Shown here: one piece after another, positions 27,084-35,918 of the stretch | Layout of the letters: every line of letters starts with the position of its first letter | Position numbering within the stretch: the first letter of the stretch is position 1 | NCBI GenBank assembly: GCA_046590205.1 | Contig: JBKJTT010000091.1 | Location: 1-64,000, forward strand | DNA: 64,000 nt | Reading direction: 5' to 3' | Source of the DNA: DATDEW01 sp046590205 | Lineage (GTDB): Bacteria > Bacteroidota > Ignavibacteria > Palsa-1295 | Made by a program: the position numbers and the translations under genes | Notes under the pieces: model-generated | What the model saw: only the letters and a program-made list of their open reading frames with translations | What the model was told of the DNA's origin: nothing | Database searches by the model: none

Positions 27084-29639
27084 ATGAGCCGTATCTATCC
27101 CTACTTACTTTTATTACTACCCATTGTTGTTTCAGCACAAACAACAAAGCACGAGCTGCATAACGAAGAACAGAAGAACCGTAAATCCGAACGCGAAGCT
27201 TGGATACGCGGGATGCATCGCGCCGAGCCGGGCGTCAATACTTCCGTTATTGACAATGAAATAACTCGTAGCAAAGCAGAGCGACGAATGCAGCGTAGCA
27301 AAAGCGGACAATCTCCACAGGGAATTATCAACGATACGATAGCTGATGGGCGTGTCATTGGTGAGTGGAGCGAGCGCGGCTCGAATAATGTCGCCGGGCG
27401 TATGCATACCTGCGATATTGATTGGGAGCGCGGGCTTATGTATGCCGCTTCGTCCTACGGCAATATCTGGAAGGGAAGTCTTGATGGGTCAGGTTGGACA
27501 TGCCTCAATGACGGATGGCGTTTTAGAGATGTACGCTTAATTCGACTTATTCCTATTATTGGAGGCAAACGTATCCTTGTTATTGCTAACGGTCCTGCTG
27601 CTTCATACTACTCGGATGATGATGGTAAGACATGGAATACAGGAAAAGGTTTGGAAGGGCCTGCAGGTTGGGGTGGTTTCAGAAGAGCGACAGTTTCAAA
27701 CGATGGTGATACTGTGCATGTGCTTGGGCATGAGTGGGATTATTCTTCGGCATGGCGTTCGATTGGTACACTGTATATGTCAGTCGATGGTGGGAAGACA
27801 TTCAAGAATCTTTTCAAGGGTGTATTTCCGACAAATCAATGTGATATATGGCGCTCTCGAACGGACAACTCTCCGGTTTATATAATTAAAAGCGATACGA
27901 TAGGTAATCTCTTACCTAATGGCACAATAAATCTGCTTGCAATAAAGCCTGTTACCGGTGGGAATAACCCCTATTTTTCTTTGCGAGGAGCTACACGAGG
28001 TGATTCGCTTCGTTTAGTCCTTTTCAATATGTACAATGGGAATTCATACGTTGAAGTATCAACCGATAATGGTCTGAGCTGGGCAGAACAAGGTTTATAC
28101 GACGGCTCACCGTTCGATTGGAACAATAGCATGGCAGTGAGCAATGCAAATCCCGATTCGCTTTTTATAGCAGGTGTGGATGTTCATAGAAGTTTTGATG
28201 GTGGCTCACAGTGGACAAAATATAGCCACTGGGGTGATTATTACGGCAACCCGAAATATAGACTTCATGCCGATGTTCCGTCTATCCAAGTATTTGAAGA
28301 CCCTGTAGGTAATGAGCATATCGTAGTAATGACAGACGGTGGTATCTACACGTCATCAAATGGTCTTGAGGATGTAGAGAATATCACGATGGAGAGTATT
28401 GGTACAAGTCAGTATTATGACGTGCTTACTTCTACCAGCGAAAAGCCATACCACATCTATAGCGGGGCACAAGACCAAGGATTCCAGAAAGGTATTGACA
28501 GTACTGAAGGTACGCTCGGGTTCAGGCAGACTATCAGCGGTGATTACGGACATCTCACCTCAAGCGATAGCGGCAAAAGTGTGTGGTGTAACTATCCGGG
28601 CTTCTCAATGTACTACCCTGCCGCACGCACCAGCGACCATCAACGTGGACGAGGATTTAAACCGGGTAATCGGCAGTGGATACCCCCCATCGTTGCAGAC
28701 CCTGCTAACCCCCGCACTGCGTATGTTGCATCAGGAAGCGGCGATAGCTCTATCATCTGGAAGCTTCGATACGTAACCCCGGGCGATTCTATTATTTCCG
28801 AGCGGATGGGGTTTGATTTTAGCGGTGGTAATAATGACCGGCGTGTTTCATCGCTTGCTATCTCACCTATCAATAACGACCATTGGTATGTAACGACAAA
28901 TGACGGACGCTTCTTTCATTCGGATGACCGTGGTATTACTTGGTCAAAGACAGATTCATTCGCAGCACCCGGGGCACATTATTTTTATGGTTCATCTATT
29001 GTACCATCCGAGACAAAACTTGGAGAGCTATATATTGGGGGTAGTGGCTACTCCAACCCAGGTGTTTACTATTCGACCGATCATGGGAAGACATTTGTAG
29101 CTCGTGACTCCGGTTTGCCGAAGACACTTATCTATGGGATGGCATCAACTACGAGCGGTGATCTACTTTTTGCTGCTACAGAAATTGGTCCGTATATGTA
29201 TGTGCGGGAGATGAATCAATGGTATGATATGGCCGGATACTCCGCGCCTGACCATGTGTACTGGTCTGTTGAGTATGTACCACAAATCAAGACAGTTCGT
29301 TTTGGAACACATGGCAGAGGTATATGGGACTTTAAAATAGAGCAAGTAAAGAGTGCTGTTCAGTCAGAACGTAATACTCCTGTGGTAACTTCATCACTCA
29401 CAACTACAAAAACTGTGAATGGATATTTGATCACAACCCATACATCAGAGAGAGCAAACGCAAAACTTCGAGTCTATGACCTAACGGGTCGAATGGTTAA
29501 TGAGCTTTATCAGGGTGAGCTATCGGCAGGTGTGAGCAGCTTTGAGTGGAGCACGACAAATGTCCTGAGCGGAGCATATTTAGTTGTGCTCAATGCAGGA
29601 GGCAATGTTGCATTTACGAAACTTGTCCTGACAAAATAG
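27084..29639 (+). CDS. Sortilin/BNR-repeat beta-propeller protein with T9SS sorting domain
   Basis: The 851-residue secreted protein has signal peptide MSRIYPYLLLLLPIVVSA. After a charged, helical region (about 25-90) come repeated Asp-box/BNR motifs of the S-x-D-x-G-x-T-W type (YYSDDDGKTWNTG, YMSVDGGKTFKNL, FHSDDRGITWSKT, YYSTDHGKTFVAR), as in sortilin (VPS10)-like and exo-alpha-sialidase-like propellers. The last 80 residues are a C-terminal sorting domain (LRVYDLTGRMVNELYQ, LSGAYLVVLNAGG, TKLVLTK). It is a T9SS cargo, probably cell-surface or released; substrate unknown. Confidence 0.8.
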   Translation: MSRIYPYLLLLLPIVVSAQTTKHELHNEEQKNRKSEREAWIRGMHRAEPGVNTSVIDNEITRSKAERRMQRSKSGQSPQGIINDTIADGRVIGEWSERGSNNVAGRMHTCDIDWERGLMYAASSYGNIWKGSLDGSGWTCLNDGWRFRDVRLIRLIPIIGGKRILVIANGPAASYYSDDDGKTWNTGKGLEGPAGWGGFRRATVSNDGDTVHVLGHEWDYSSAWRSIGTLYMSVDGGKTFKNLFKGVFPTNQCDIWRSRTDNSPVYIIKSDTIGNLLPNGTINLLAIKPVTGGNNPYFSLRGATRGDSLRLVLFNMYNGNSYVEVSTDNGLSWAEQGLYDGSPFDWNNSMAVSNANPDSLFIAGVDVHRSFDGGSQWTKYSHWGDYYGNPKYRLHADVPSIQVFEDPVGNEHIVVMTDGGIYTSSNGLEDVENITMESIGTSQYYDVLTSTSEKPYHIYSGAQDQGFQKGIDSTEGTLGFRQTISGDYGHLTSSDSGKSVWCNYPGFSMYYPAARTSDHQRGRGFKPGNRQWIPPIVADPANPRTAYVASGSGDSSIIWKLRYVTPGDSIISERMGFDFSGGNNDRRVSSLAISPINNDHWYVTTNDGRFFHSDDRGITWSKTDSFAAPGAHYFYGSSIVPSETKLGELYIGGSGYSNPGVYYSTDHGKTFVARDSGLPKTLIYGMASTTSGDLLFAATEIGPYMYVREMNQWYDMAGYSAPDHVYWSVEYVPQIKTVRFGTHGRGIWDFKIEQVKSAVQSERNTPVVTSSLTTTKTVNGYLITTHTSERANAKLRVYDLTGRMVNELYQGELSAGVSSFEWSTTNVLSGAYLVVLNAGGNVAFTKLVLTK

Positions 29640-29694
29640 GATTGTATTAGTGTCTATAGTATGCTGTGTTGTGTCTAAAAAAGAGCATACCTGA

Positions 29695-29735
29695 AAGCGG
29701 GACTCGACTTTGAGTGAGCCCCGCTTCTTTTTTTA
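29695..29735 (+). terminator. Rho-independent terminator
   Basis: AAGCGGG (29695-29701) pairs with CCCGCTT (29720-29726), with an inner CTC/GAG pairing, and is followed by CTTTTTTT. It ends the BNR gene; the convergent DUF1501 gene stops at 29733. Confidence 0.75.
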
Positions 29736-31307
29736 CTTTGACAAGAGGATTGCTTTTGTCTCAATATGCGATGACGATTGCAGACGTACATAATATGTGC
29801 CGCTTGCAAGTCCGTTGGCATCAAATGGAATCCTATACTCACCTTCAGAAAGAATTCTATCACTAAGTGTAGCGACTTCTTTGCCAATCGCATCGAAGAC
29901 CGAGAGATGAATATGCTCACCGTTGCTTCGGACGGTTACGTTCGTTGAAGAGCTAAACGGATTCGGATACATATTCACTATTGATGACTGTTTATCACTA
30001 CTCTCACGCCCGACTGACGAAGCAGTTGAACCCTTGATGATCGGTATCATCTGGAAATCTTTGAAGAGCACATCACGTATCTTCGCTTCATCTGCACAGA
30101 ACCAGTCCTTCATGATCGATGCATAGACAGAGCGGAAGTCGAAGAGCATTGGGATGTTATCTTCTGAAGAGACACCCGATGGAATTGTCGGATTTGCTCC
30201 AATGATACCTGCATTGATATTTTTACCGAAGAAGAAGAGCGGAGCGGCTGCGCCGTGATCGGTACCGGCGGAGCCGTTGCTCTTGATGCGGCGGCCGAAC
30301 TCGGAGTAGGTCATACCAACAACTCTATCTTCAACTGCCTGCAACTTCAATTCGTCTTGGAATGCATCAATTGCTTGAGAGAGCCAACCGAGCAGCTGCG
30401 GGTGAGAATATTGTTGCCCATTGCCACCTGCGACCTGATTTGAGTGAGTATCAAAGCCGCCAAGGGTAACAATATACACTTTCGACATCAACCCACCGGA
30501 GATGAGCTGTGCGACGATCTTCATCTGATCAGCAAGTGTATTCTGATTTACCGATGGCCACTTTGAAGACTTTGCAGTGAACTTCAAGGCAGCATTCTTC
30601 ACCGGCACTGCAAAGTTCTCAAGCTGTTCACCGACATCACGGACATAGTCAATGTAATTACCAGTGCGTGTAGCAGGGGGTGCGCCCGTGAGGTCTTTCT
30701 CGATGTTGTAGTACGTAGTCGGATTGGTAAACGCCATTCCCATATTCGCTGCAACTCCTTCGAGCGCAGGAGAGATGACAGAGCCGACTTGTATAGCAAG
30801 CGGATGCGGCATTGAGACGTTCGGGTATCCTACAGGGAAGCCAGGATATTCTTTCTCCAAAAATCTTCCGAGCCAGCCGGTAGATATTTCTACATCATAG
30901 TCTGATGCACTCTGCCAAATATCTGTTGAGCGGAAATGCGAGAAATTCGGCGTTGGGTATCCGACACTTTGCACGACGCTTAGTTTTCCTGAAGTGTAAA
31001 GATTCTTCAGTGCTGTAAGCTGCGGATGAAGTCCCGTCTCATTTGTAAGCTTTAATACCTGTGCTTCTGCAACAGCGATGTTCGAACGAGCATTGGTATA
31101 TGCCGAGTACTGATCGAGTGGGATAACGGTGTTGAGTCCGTCATTACCGCCAACAAGCTGGATGAGCACGAGCACATGGTCATCACATGCTCCTTGCGGG
31201 ACAAGTGCATCGAATATCGGGCTTTTGCCAAATGCACGTATCGGGAATCCGCCGAGCGCAAAAGGAAGAACGGCTGTACTTGCTTTTATAAAATCACGTC
31301 TTTTCAT
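29733..31307 (-). CDS. DUF1501 family protein with twin-arginine-like signal and T9SS sorting domain
   Basis: The 524-residue protein starts MKRRDFIKASTAVLPFALGG, a twin-arginine-type leader. DUF1501 (sulfatase-like fold) features are LIQLVGGNDGLNTVIP, SHFRSTDIWQSAS, VYIVTLGGFDTHSNQ and GMTYSEFGRRIKSNGSAGTD. The last 75 residues are a T9SS C-terminal domain (VNMYPNPFSSSTNVTV, VFDAIGKEVATL, GTYYVRLQSS, AILLSK). Combination of an RR leader and a T9SS tail would imply export by Tat or Sec, then T9SS. It follows the DUF1800 gene by 21 bases; the two families almost always occur together. Biochemical function unknown. Confidence 0.85.
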   Translation of the reverse strand: MKRRDFIKASTAVLPFALGGFPIRAFGKSPIFDALVPQGACDDHVLVLIQLVGGNDGLNTVIPLDQYSAYTNARSNIAVAEAQVLKLTNETGLHPQLTALKNLYTSGKLSVVQSVGYPTPNFSHFRSTDIWQSASDYDVEISTGWLGRFLEKEYPGFPVGYPNVSMPHPLAIQVGSVISPALEGVAANMGMAFTNPTTYYNIEKDLTGAPPATRTGNYIDYVRDVGEQLENFAVPVKNAALKFTAKSSKWPSVNQNTLADQMKIVAQLISGGLMSKVYIVTLGGFDTHSNQVAGGNGQQYSHPQLLGWLSQAIDAFQDELKLQAVEDRVVGMTYSEFGRRIKSNGSAGTDHGAAAPLFFFGKNINAGIIGANPTIPSGVSSEDNIPMLFDFRSVYASIMKDWFCADEAKIRDVLFKDFQMIPIIKGSTASSVGRESSDKQSSIVNMYPNPFSSSTNVTVRSNGEHIHLSVFDAIGKEVATLSDRILSEGEYRIPFDANGLASGTYYVRLQSSSHIETKAILLSK

Positions 31308-31328
31308 TGTTATGTTTTCCTTTTAGTA

Positions 31329-33035
31329 TTACATGAGTTGATATTCGGCAAGCCCTAGCAAGTGGCGAAGCAGTGCACGTAAACGCGTCTCGACTGCATC
31401 CCTCTTCGTTTCGTTTGTCGGAGCAGCGACATAGTCATTCCACATTGATGTCCAGTTGCCATCAGTGAGCGAACCTAAGAAGATCACTCTGGCATCTGCT
31501 TTCTGTGCCTGTGTAAGGGCAAATGGGAAGTTCATCTCTATCCACTCATTGATAAGTGTAGTCGGATTCGATGGAGTTGATGTTAACTTTGCATACTCTA
31601 TCACATTTGTAATGTAATGCCCGTACTCTTCATCCCATGTATATTCAACGACAACAAAATCATCGATAAGCTTTATTCGTTTTTGGAGTGTATCGGCATT
31701 TATCCATATATAGTCAAGCTGCGGCATCTGATAGTATGCAGGAAGTCCGGCAACGTTCGGCGGATTGAAGAGGTCTTGCTGCATGGTCGCCATAGTGCGG
31801 CGGTATGGACGCAATGACCAGTGGAACATATTATTTTCTGTAGGAAGAAATGTTACTTTTTCGGATACCGCATTCCCATTCGTATCTGTATAATCATGGA
31901 ATGCGTCAACCGTAAGTGAACGAAAGATGCCGATACCGAGATCGAATGGACTCTTGACCATTCCTCCGCGGAATGCCTGATCGAAGAAGTGTGCACTCTT
32001 CAAGAGTTGCGACATTACTGGCTTTACTTCAAAGTTATTCTGTCGGAGCGTATCTGCAAGCGGCGAGATGATGTTCGTATCTATCCACTCGCTTATCTCT
32101 GTGCTCACGAACCAACGATAGATCTTACTGACGATATATTTTGCCGTTGCTTGCTGATTCAGTATCATCGCAATCAGGTCATCTATCTCTTGTGTTGCTC
32201 CTGTTTGTCCTGTTCTGCCTGTAATGACAGTATTGCCATAAGCAGAAGAGAATTGTTTGTTGCCGGTATTATGGTCTGAATCTTTGAATTTGTAACTAAT
32301 GGCTGGTTGGTCGTCTTCCCAACCCGTTAATACTTTCGCCGCAGCTTTAATGTCTGCTTCAGTATAGTTGGTATAGTTGCCGGGTGCGATTTCCGGTCCT
32401 TTGCCAATCGTAAATAGCTCTTGCAGTTCACGAGCATAGTTCTCGTTCGGCGCGGACTTCTTGTTCGATGTGCCGTTGAGATAACGGAGCATCGCAGGGT
32501 CAAGTGTTATGTTCTTGACAAGCGTTCTGAAATTACCGAGCGCATTCACGCGAAGCATTTCATTCTGTTTGAAGATGTAGCGTGCATCTTTGACAGCACC
32601 TGCCCCTGTTGAAAAATGGTTCATCCAGAAGAGCACCATCTTTTCATTGATAGAGAGCGGTTGCTTTACCATCACCGAAAAGAACCATGACTGCAGAAAC
32701 GCAAGCCGCGTATTCTCTCTTGCAGAATCAAAGGTCGCCGTTGTCCACCCATCGCCCACGCCAGTGCCTACATAGTTAATTGGTGCAACTGGAGTATTTG
32801 CCGGTGGCGGAGCAAGAAGCATATCCACTGCTTGCGAAGGCGTCTTTGCAAGTATTGTCATTACATCAGATTTCTTCGCTCCGAACATTGTCCGGCGCAA
32901 AAGGTGGGCTGCCTCGGGATACGTCCACGCTCCGGCGTAGTCCTCTAGTCCCGCCAAATTGAGGGGGGTAGAGTTTCGCGAAGCGTTTGTAGATGAATGC
33001 GTTAACGGTCGTAAAAAGAAGTCTCGACGGTTCAT
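31329..33035 (-). CDS. DUF1800 family protein
   Basis: About 568 residues from the chosen ATG at 33035 (MNRRDFFLRPLTHSS), preceded by GAAAG. Frames upstream to 33131 have no ribosome site and would add an unlikely cysteine-rich tail. DUF1800 hallmarks are AAHLLRRTMFGA, MVLFWMNHFSTG, LNGTSNKKSAPNENYARELQELFTIG (in two parts) and the C-terminal LLRHLLGLAEYQLM. No T9SS tail is present, unlike its DUF1501 partner. The pair is common in Bacteroidota and Planctomycetota and is suspected to act on extracellular polymers, but no reaction is established. Confidence 0.85.
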   Translation of the reverse strand: MNRRDFFLRPLTHSSTNASRNSTPLNLAGLEDYAGAWTYPEAAHLLRRTMFGAKKSDVMTILAKTPSQAVDMLLAPPPANTPVAPINYVGTGVGDGWTTATFDSARENTRLAFLQSWFFSVMVKQPLSINEKMVLFWMNHFSTGAGAVKDARYIFKQNEMLRVNALGNFRTLVKNITLDPAMLRYLNGTSNKKSAPNENYARELQELFTIGKGPEIAPGNYTNYTEADIKAAAKVLTGWEDDQPAISYKFKDSDHNTGNKQFSSAYGNTVITGRTGQTGATQEIDDLIAMILNQQATAKYIVSKIYRWFVSTEISEWIDTNIISPLADTLRQNNFEVKPVMSQLLKSAHFFDQAFRGGMVKSPFDLGIGIFRSLTVDAFHDYTDTNGNAVSEKVTFLPTENNMFHWSLRPYRRTMATMQQDLFNPPNVAGLPAYYQMPQLDYIWINADTLQKRIKLIDDFVVVEYTWDEEYGHYITNVIEYAKLTSTPSNPTTLINEWIEMNFPFALTQAQKADARVIFLGSLTDGNWTSMWNDYVAAPTNETKRDAVETRLRALLRHLLGLAEYQLM

Positions 33036-33048
33036 AAGGTCTTTCATT

Positions 33049-33060
33049 TTGTGATCACAA
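33049..33060. promoter_or_regulatory. Perfect 12-bp palindrome upstream of the DUF1800 gene
   Basis: TTGTGATCACAA lies 14 bases before the DUF1800 start codon, in the 135-base divergent gap to purB. It has the half-site of CRP/FNR-type sites without the usual spacer. It could be an operator; no factor can be named. Confidence 0.35.
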
Positions 33061-33170
33061 CTACAGAATAAACACAAACGAAAGGGTGGAGTTACAGTAA
33101 CAATGAAGTTTTTCGTACAAAACCCTAACATGATATCCGTTGTTTAACGACCTTTCTTACACATCCATAC

Positions 33171-34484
33171 ATGATTGCACGCTACACACGCCCCGAGATG
33201 GGCGCCATCTGGACAGACGAGAACCGATTCACAATTTGGCTTGAAATAGAACTCCTTGCCACCCAACAGCAGGAGACACTCGGCATAGTCCCCAAGGGTA
33301 CGATAGCGGGTATCCGCTCGCTTGCAAAGTTTGATACCGAGCGAGTGCTTGAGATCGAAGAGACGACGAAGCACGATGTTATTGCTTTCCTTACCAATGT
33401 AGCAGAATATGTTGGTGCTGACTCGCGTTTTATTCACCTTGGCATGACATCGAGTGATGTCGTTGATACAGCATTCAGCGTTCAGTGCAAACAATCAGGC
33501 GAACTACTCTTGAAAGCTATTGATGCACTCATAGTCGCACTCGAAAAACGTGCGAAAGAACACAAATACACACCGTGCATCGGTAGAACACATGGCATTC
33601 ATGCTGAGCCAATGACCTTCGGACTTAAGCTTGCAGTGTTTTATGCAGAGATAAAACGTGCTCGTGATAGAATGGCTCGCGCAGTTGAGACCATCTCTGT
33701 CGGGAAAATATCGGGTGCCGTCGGGACATTCGAGCATATTGATCCAAGTGTTGAAGAGTTTGTCTGTAAAAATCTCGGACTCACTCCTGCTCCTGTTTCC
33801 ACGCAGATTATTCAGCGTGATCGTCATGCAGAGTTTTTTACAACTATCGCACTTGTCGGTGCAAGTTTAGAAAAGATCGCTGTTGAGATACGGCACTTAC
33901 AGCGCACGGAAGTTCGCGAGGCAGAAGAATTTTTCTCGAAGGGACAGAAGGGCTCATCAGCGATGCCGCATAAACGCAACCCGATAACTATGGAGCGCGT
34001 AACAGGTCTTGCACGTCTTCTGCGCGGCTATGCACAAACTGCGATGGAGAACGTCGCTCTTTGGCATGAACGCGACATCAGCCACTCTTCTACCGAGCGT
34101 GTTATCGGACCCGATGCAACAATAACGCTTGACTACATGCTCTCGCTCTTAACAAAGACGATCGAGACGATGTACATTTATCCAGAAGCGATGCTTCGCA
34201 ACCTAGAGCTTACTCGTGGTCTTGTATTCTCGCAGCCGGTGTTGTTAGTGCTTGCCAAGGGTGGACTTTCACGAGAGGAATCATATTCGATCGTTCAGCA
34301 CAATGCGATGAAGGTATGGGAGCTTGCGGCAGAGGGCAAAGACCCGCACGTTACATTCCGCTCACTGCTTGAAGCAGATCCTGATATATCGGGTCGCATT
34401 ACAAAAGAGCAACTCGATCATGCATTCGACCCGAAAGCTGCGATGAAAAATGTTGACCTGATATTTGCGAGAGTAGGTTTGTAA
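33171..34484 (+). CDS. purB: Adenylosuccinate lyase
   Basis: PurB catalyses two beta-eliminations in purine synthesis (SAICAR to AICAR, adenylosuccinate to AMP). The 437-residue protein has the superfamily signature GSSAMPHKRNP at 261-271 carrying the catalytic serine loop, THGIHAEP at 140-147 with the catalytic histidine, GMTSSDVVDT at 91-100 and the N-terminal RYTRPEMGAIW. Length matches the short (Bacillus/Thermotoga-type) PurB class. It is a single-gene unit with a strong terminator after it. Confidence 0.96.
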   Translation: MIARYTRPEMGAIWTDENRFTIWLEIELLATQQQETLGIVPKGTIAGIRSLAKFDTERVLEIEETTKHDVIAFLTNVAEYVGADSRFIHLGMTSSDVVDTAFSVQCKQSGELLLKAIDALIVALEKRAKEHKYTPCIGRTHGIHAEPMTFGLKLAVFYAEIKRARDRMARAVETISVGKISGAVGTFEHIDPSVEEFVCKNLGLTPAPVSTQIIQRDRHAEFFTTIALVGASLEKIAVEIRHLQRTEVREAEEFFSKGQKGSSAMPHKRNPITMERVTGLARLLRGYAQTAMENVALWHERDISHSSTERVIGPDATITLDYMLSLLTKTIETMYIYPEAMLRNLELTRGLVFSQPVLLVLAKGGLSREESYSIVQHNAMKVWELAAEGKDPHVTFRSLLEADPDISGRITKEQLDHAFDPKAAMKNVDLIFARVGL

Positions 34485-34497
34485 TCTAAGCTCAAAT

Positions 34498-34530
34498 AAA
34501 AAAGCCGCGATATGTTTCGCGGCTTTTTTA
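34498..34530. terminator. Bidirectional Rho-independent terminator
   Basis: A 13-bp stem (34498-34510 with 34517-34529) with A-tract and T-tract arms works for purB on the plus strand and for the convergent gene at 34548-35012 on the minus strand. Confidence 0.9.
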
Positions 34531-34547
34531 TTACTATTAAATAGCTA

Positions 34548-35012
34548 TTACTCACTTTTATTAGCGAAGTCTAAGTCGCGGTGCTCAAGATAGATCTTGT
34601 CGCCTTCTAACGAAAGTGCTATGAGGAATTTGTTGTCAACAACCCAGTATTTACCAATAGCAGAGGTAGGGTGGTCACCCTTTGGCTCACCGCGAGTCTT
34701 CATGATCTCACCTTGGAGAAAATCATAGTCTGCCTTGGTTACTTTATAAGCAGTGTACATAATTCGTGTCGAGGTATCAGGCTTTTGGAACTCATACACG
34801 ATAGACCAATTCGTGTTCAGGTAATTTACGAGCGGAACATTGATCTCGGTAGTACGCGGACTCATGGTGCCGGCTGTTACTTCAGTGTATTCAAGTTTCC
34901 ATGTCTTTAGTGAATCGGTTACTTGTGCTACCGTCGAACCAATCGGTATAATTTGTGACGATGCACTTCCTGCAAAAAAAAGTATGGTTAATACTATTAA
35001 TAATTTTTTCAT
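34548..35012 (-). CDS. Small exported protein, unknown function
   Basis: The product is 154 residues from the ATG at 35012, with signal peptide MKKLLIVLTILFFAGSASS. The mature part is beta-rich with a central WSIVYEFQKPDTSTRIMYT and a C-terminus KYWVVDNKFLIALSLEGDKI, suggesting a small NTF2- or SmpA-like fold, but I cannot assign a family. The frame is open upstream to 35120, but a TATATTTG -7 element on the minus strand at 35048-35041 places the transcript start inside that stretch, supporting the downstream ATG. Confidence 0.6.
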   Translation of the reverse strand: MKKLLIVLTILFFAGSASSQIIPIGSTVAQVTDSLKTWKLEYTEVTAGTMSPRTTEINVPLVNYLNTNWSIVYEFQKPDTSTRIMYTAYKVTKADYDFLQGEIMKTRGEPKGDHPTSAIGKYWVVDNKFLIALSLEGDKIYLEHRDLDFANKSE

Positions 35013-35040
35013 TGTAGTAAAAATGCGTTTTGAATCATCG

Positions 35041-35048
35041 CAAATATA
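35041..35048 (-). promoter_or_regulatory. -7 promoter element (TATATTTG)
   Basis: An exact TAnnTTTG match on the minus strand, 29 bases before the ATG at 35012. The best upstream TTG (rc of 35072-35074) is spaced 23 bases away, longer than in the other promoters of this window, so the -33 partner is uncertain. Confidence 0.45.
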
Positions 35049-35065
35049 AGTATAAAAATACTGGG

Positions 35066-35563
35066 TTAACGCAAGTCGAATGCTCGGGTATGCCAAGACC
35101 TTGATGCGGAGAGCTCCCATTTTTCGCTCAGTTCAGATATAGTGGTTATGGTATTATCAAAGACAATTGTCTCTGGAACAACATCCTTGCTCTCTGCCAT
35201 TTTTTGAAATTCGCTTCGTGAGATTGACCTGATCTTTCCGTCTTGTGCCCGATAGTCCACACGTGGTGTTCCGATAAATTCAACCCCGTAGGTTTCACCA
35301 AGGATCCTTACTCGACGCATCATTTCATCTATAGAACAACCGCCGGGTTTAGCGACGTTTTCGTCGGCTCCGATGATGAGGAAACGGTTGTATCGAAGGT
35401 CCGCTGACGCATGGGTTTCTACCTTATGAGCTGTCCAACTTTGTAAAAAAGAACTCACTTCAGCCATGAGCATCTCAGATTCAGCAGGTGATAGCTCGCG
35501 ATTTGAAGAAAATATCCAAATTCTTGCGCTATCAGGTAATGTAGAAAATGAGGAAAATGGCAT
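35066..35563 (-). CDS. Conserved Bacteroidota protein often mislabelled 'ABC transporter ATPase'
   Basis: The 165-residue protein starts with ARIWIFSSNRELSPAESEML, continues with FLQSWTAHKVETHASADLRYN, RFLIIGADENVAKPGGCSID, and ends with a long polar tail. This pattern is that of a family found across Bacteroidota that many databases call ABC transporter ATPase. There is no Walker A, Walker B or ABC signature here, so that name is unsupported. It is soluble with no signal peptide. Function unknown. AGAAAG precedes the ATG at 35563. Its 3' end comes 54 bases before the ATG of the small exported protein. Confidence 0.7.
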   Translation of the reverse strand: MPFSSFSTLPDSARIWIFSSNRELSPAESEMLMAEVSSFLQSWTAHKVETHASADLRYNRFLIIGADENVAKPGGCSIDEMMRRVRILGETYGVEFIGTPRVDYRAQDGKIRSISRSEFQKMAESKDVVPETIVFDNTITTISELSEKWELSASRSWHTRAFDLR

Positions 35564-35918
35564 GTTTCTTTCTATTTTTTATCAATGGAGACTGACAAAC
35601 GGTCATTATATAATTGTAAGCACCTCCGTCTGTTAAGGATGTTAACAATTAATTACCTGAAAGGGTGTAACTTTAAAGCGTCTCAAGCGTTTTTATGGTG
35701 ATACTCTCGAAGCAAAATATTCTTTGATTTTTTACGATTAATGTGTGGGAATTTTCCCCATCTTTTTTTCGGAAAAATGTCACATTTCGGCTTTGAGGGG
35801 TGTCGCCCCTATTGATTTGAGCCGATTTTACTGATTTTTCAGGTAAAATTTGGACTTTAAAGATTTATTTCGTATATTTACGTTTAAATATTTGCAATTT
35901 TAACAACAAAAAGAAGTT
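35564..35918. other. 355-base divergent intergenic region with nested inverted repeats
   Basis: No gene was seen. CGGCT/AGCCG (35788-35792 with 35820-35824) encloses AGGGG/CCCCT (35796-35800 with 35806-35810), a nested inverted repeat 25 bases upstream of the promoter of the ASH-repeat gene. It could be an operator or a cruciform; there is no T-tract to make it a terminator. Confidence 0.4.
35849..35880 (+). promoter_or_regulatory. Bacteroidota-type promoter of the first ASH-repeat gene
   Basis: TTTGGA (35849-35854), an 18-base spacer and TATATTTA (35873-35880). The bases before the -7 element (TTATTTCG) are identical to those of the promoter at 47267-47298. Expected initiation is near 35886, giving a leader of about 33 nt. 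Confidence 0.7.
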
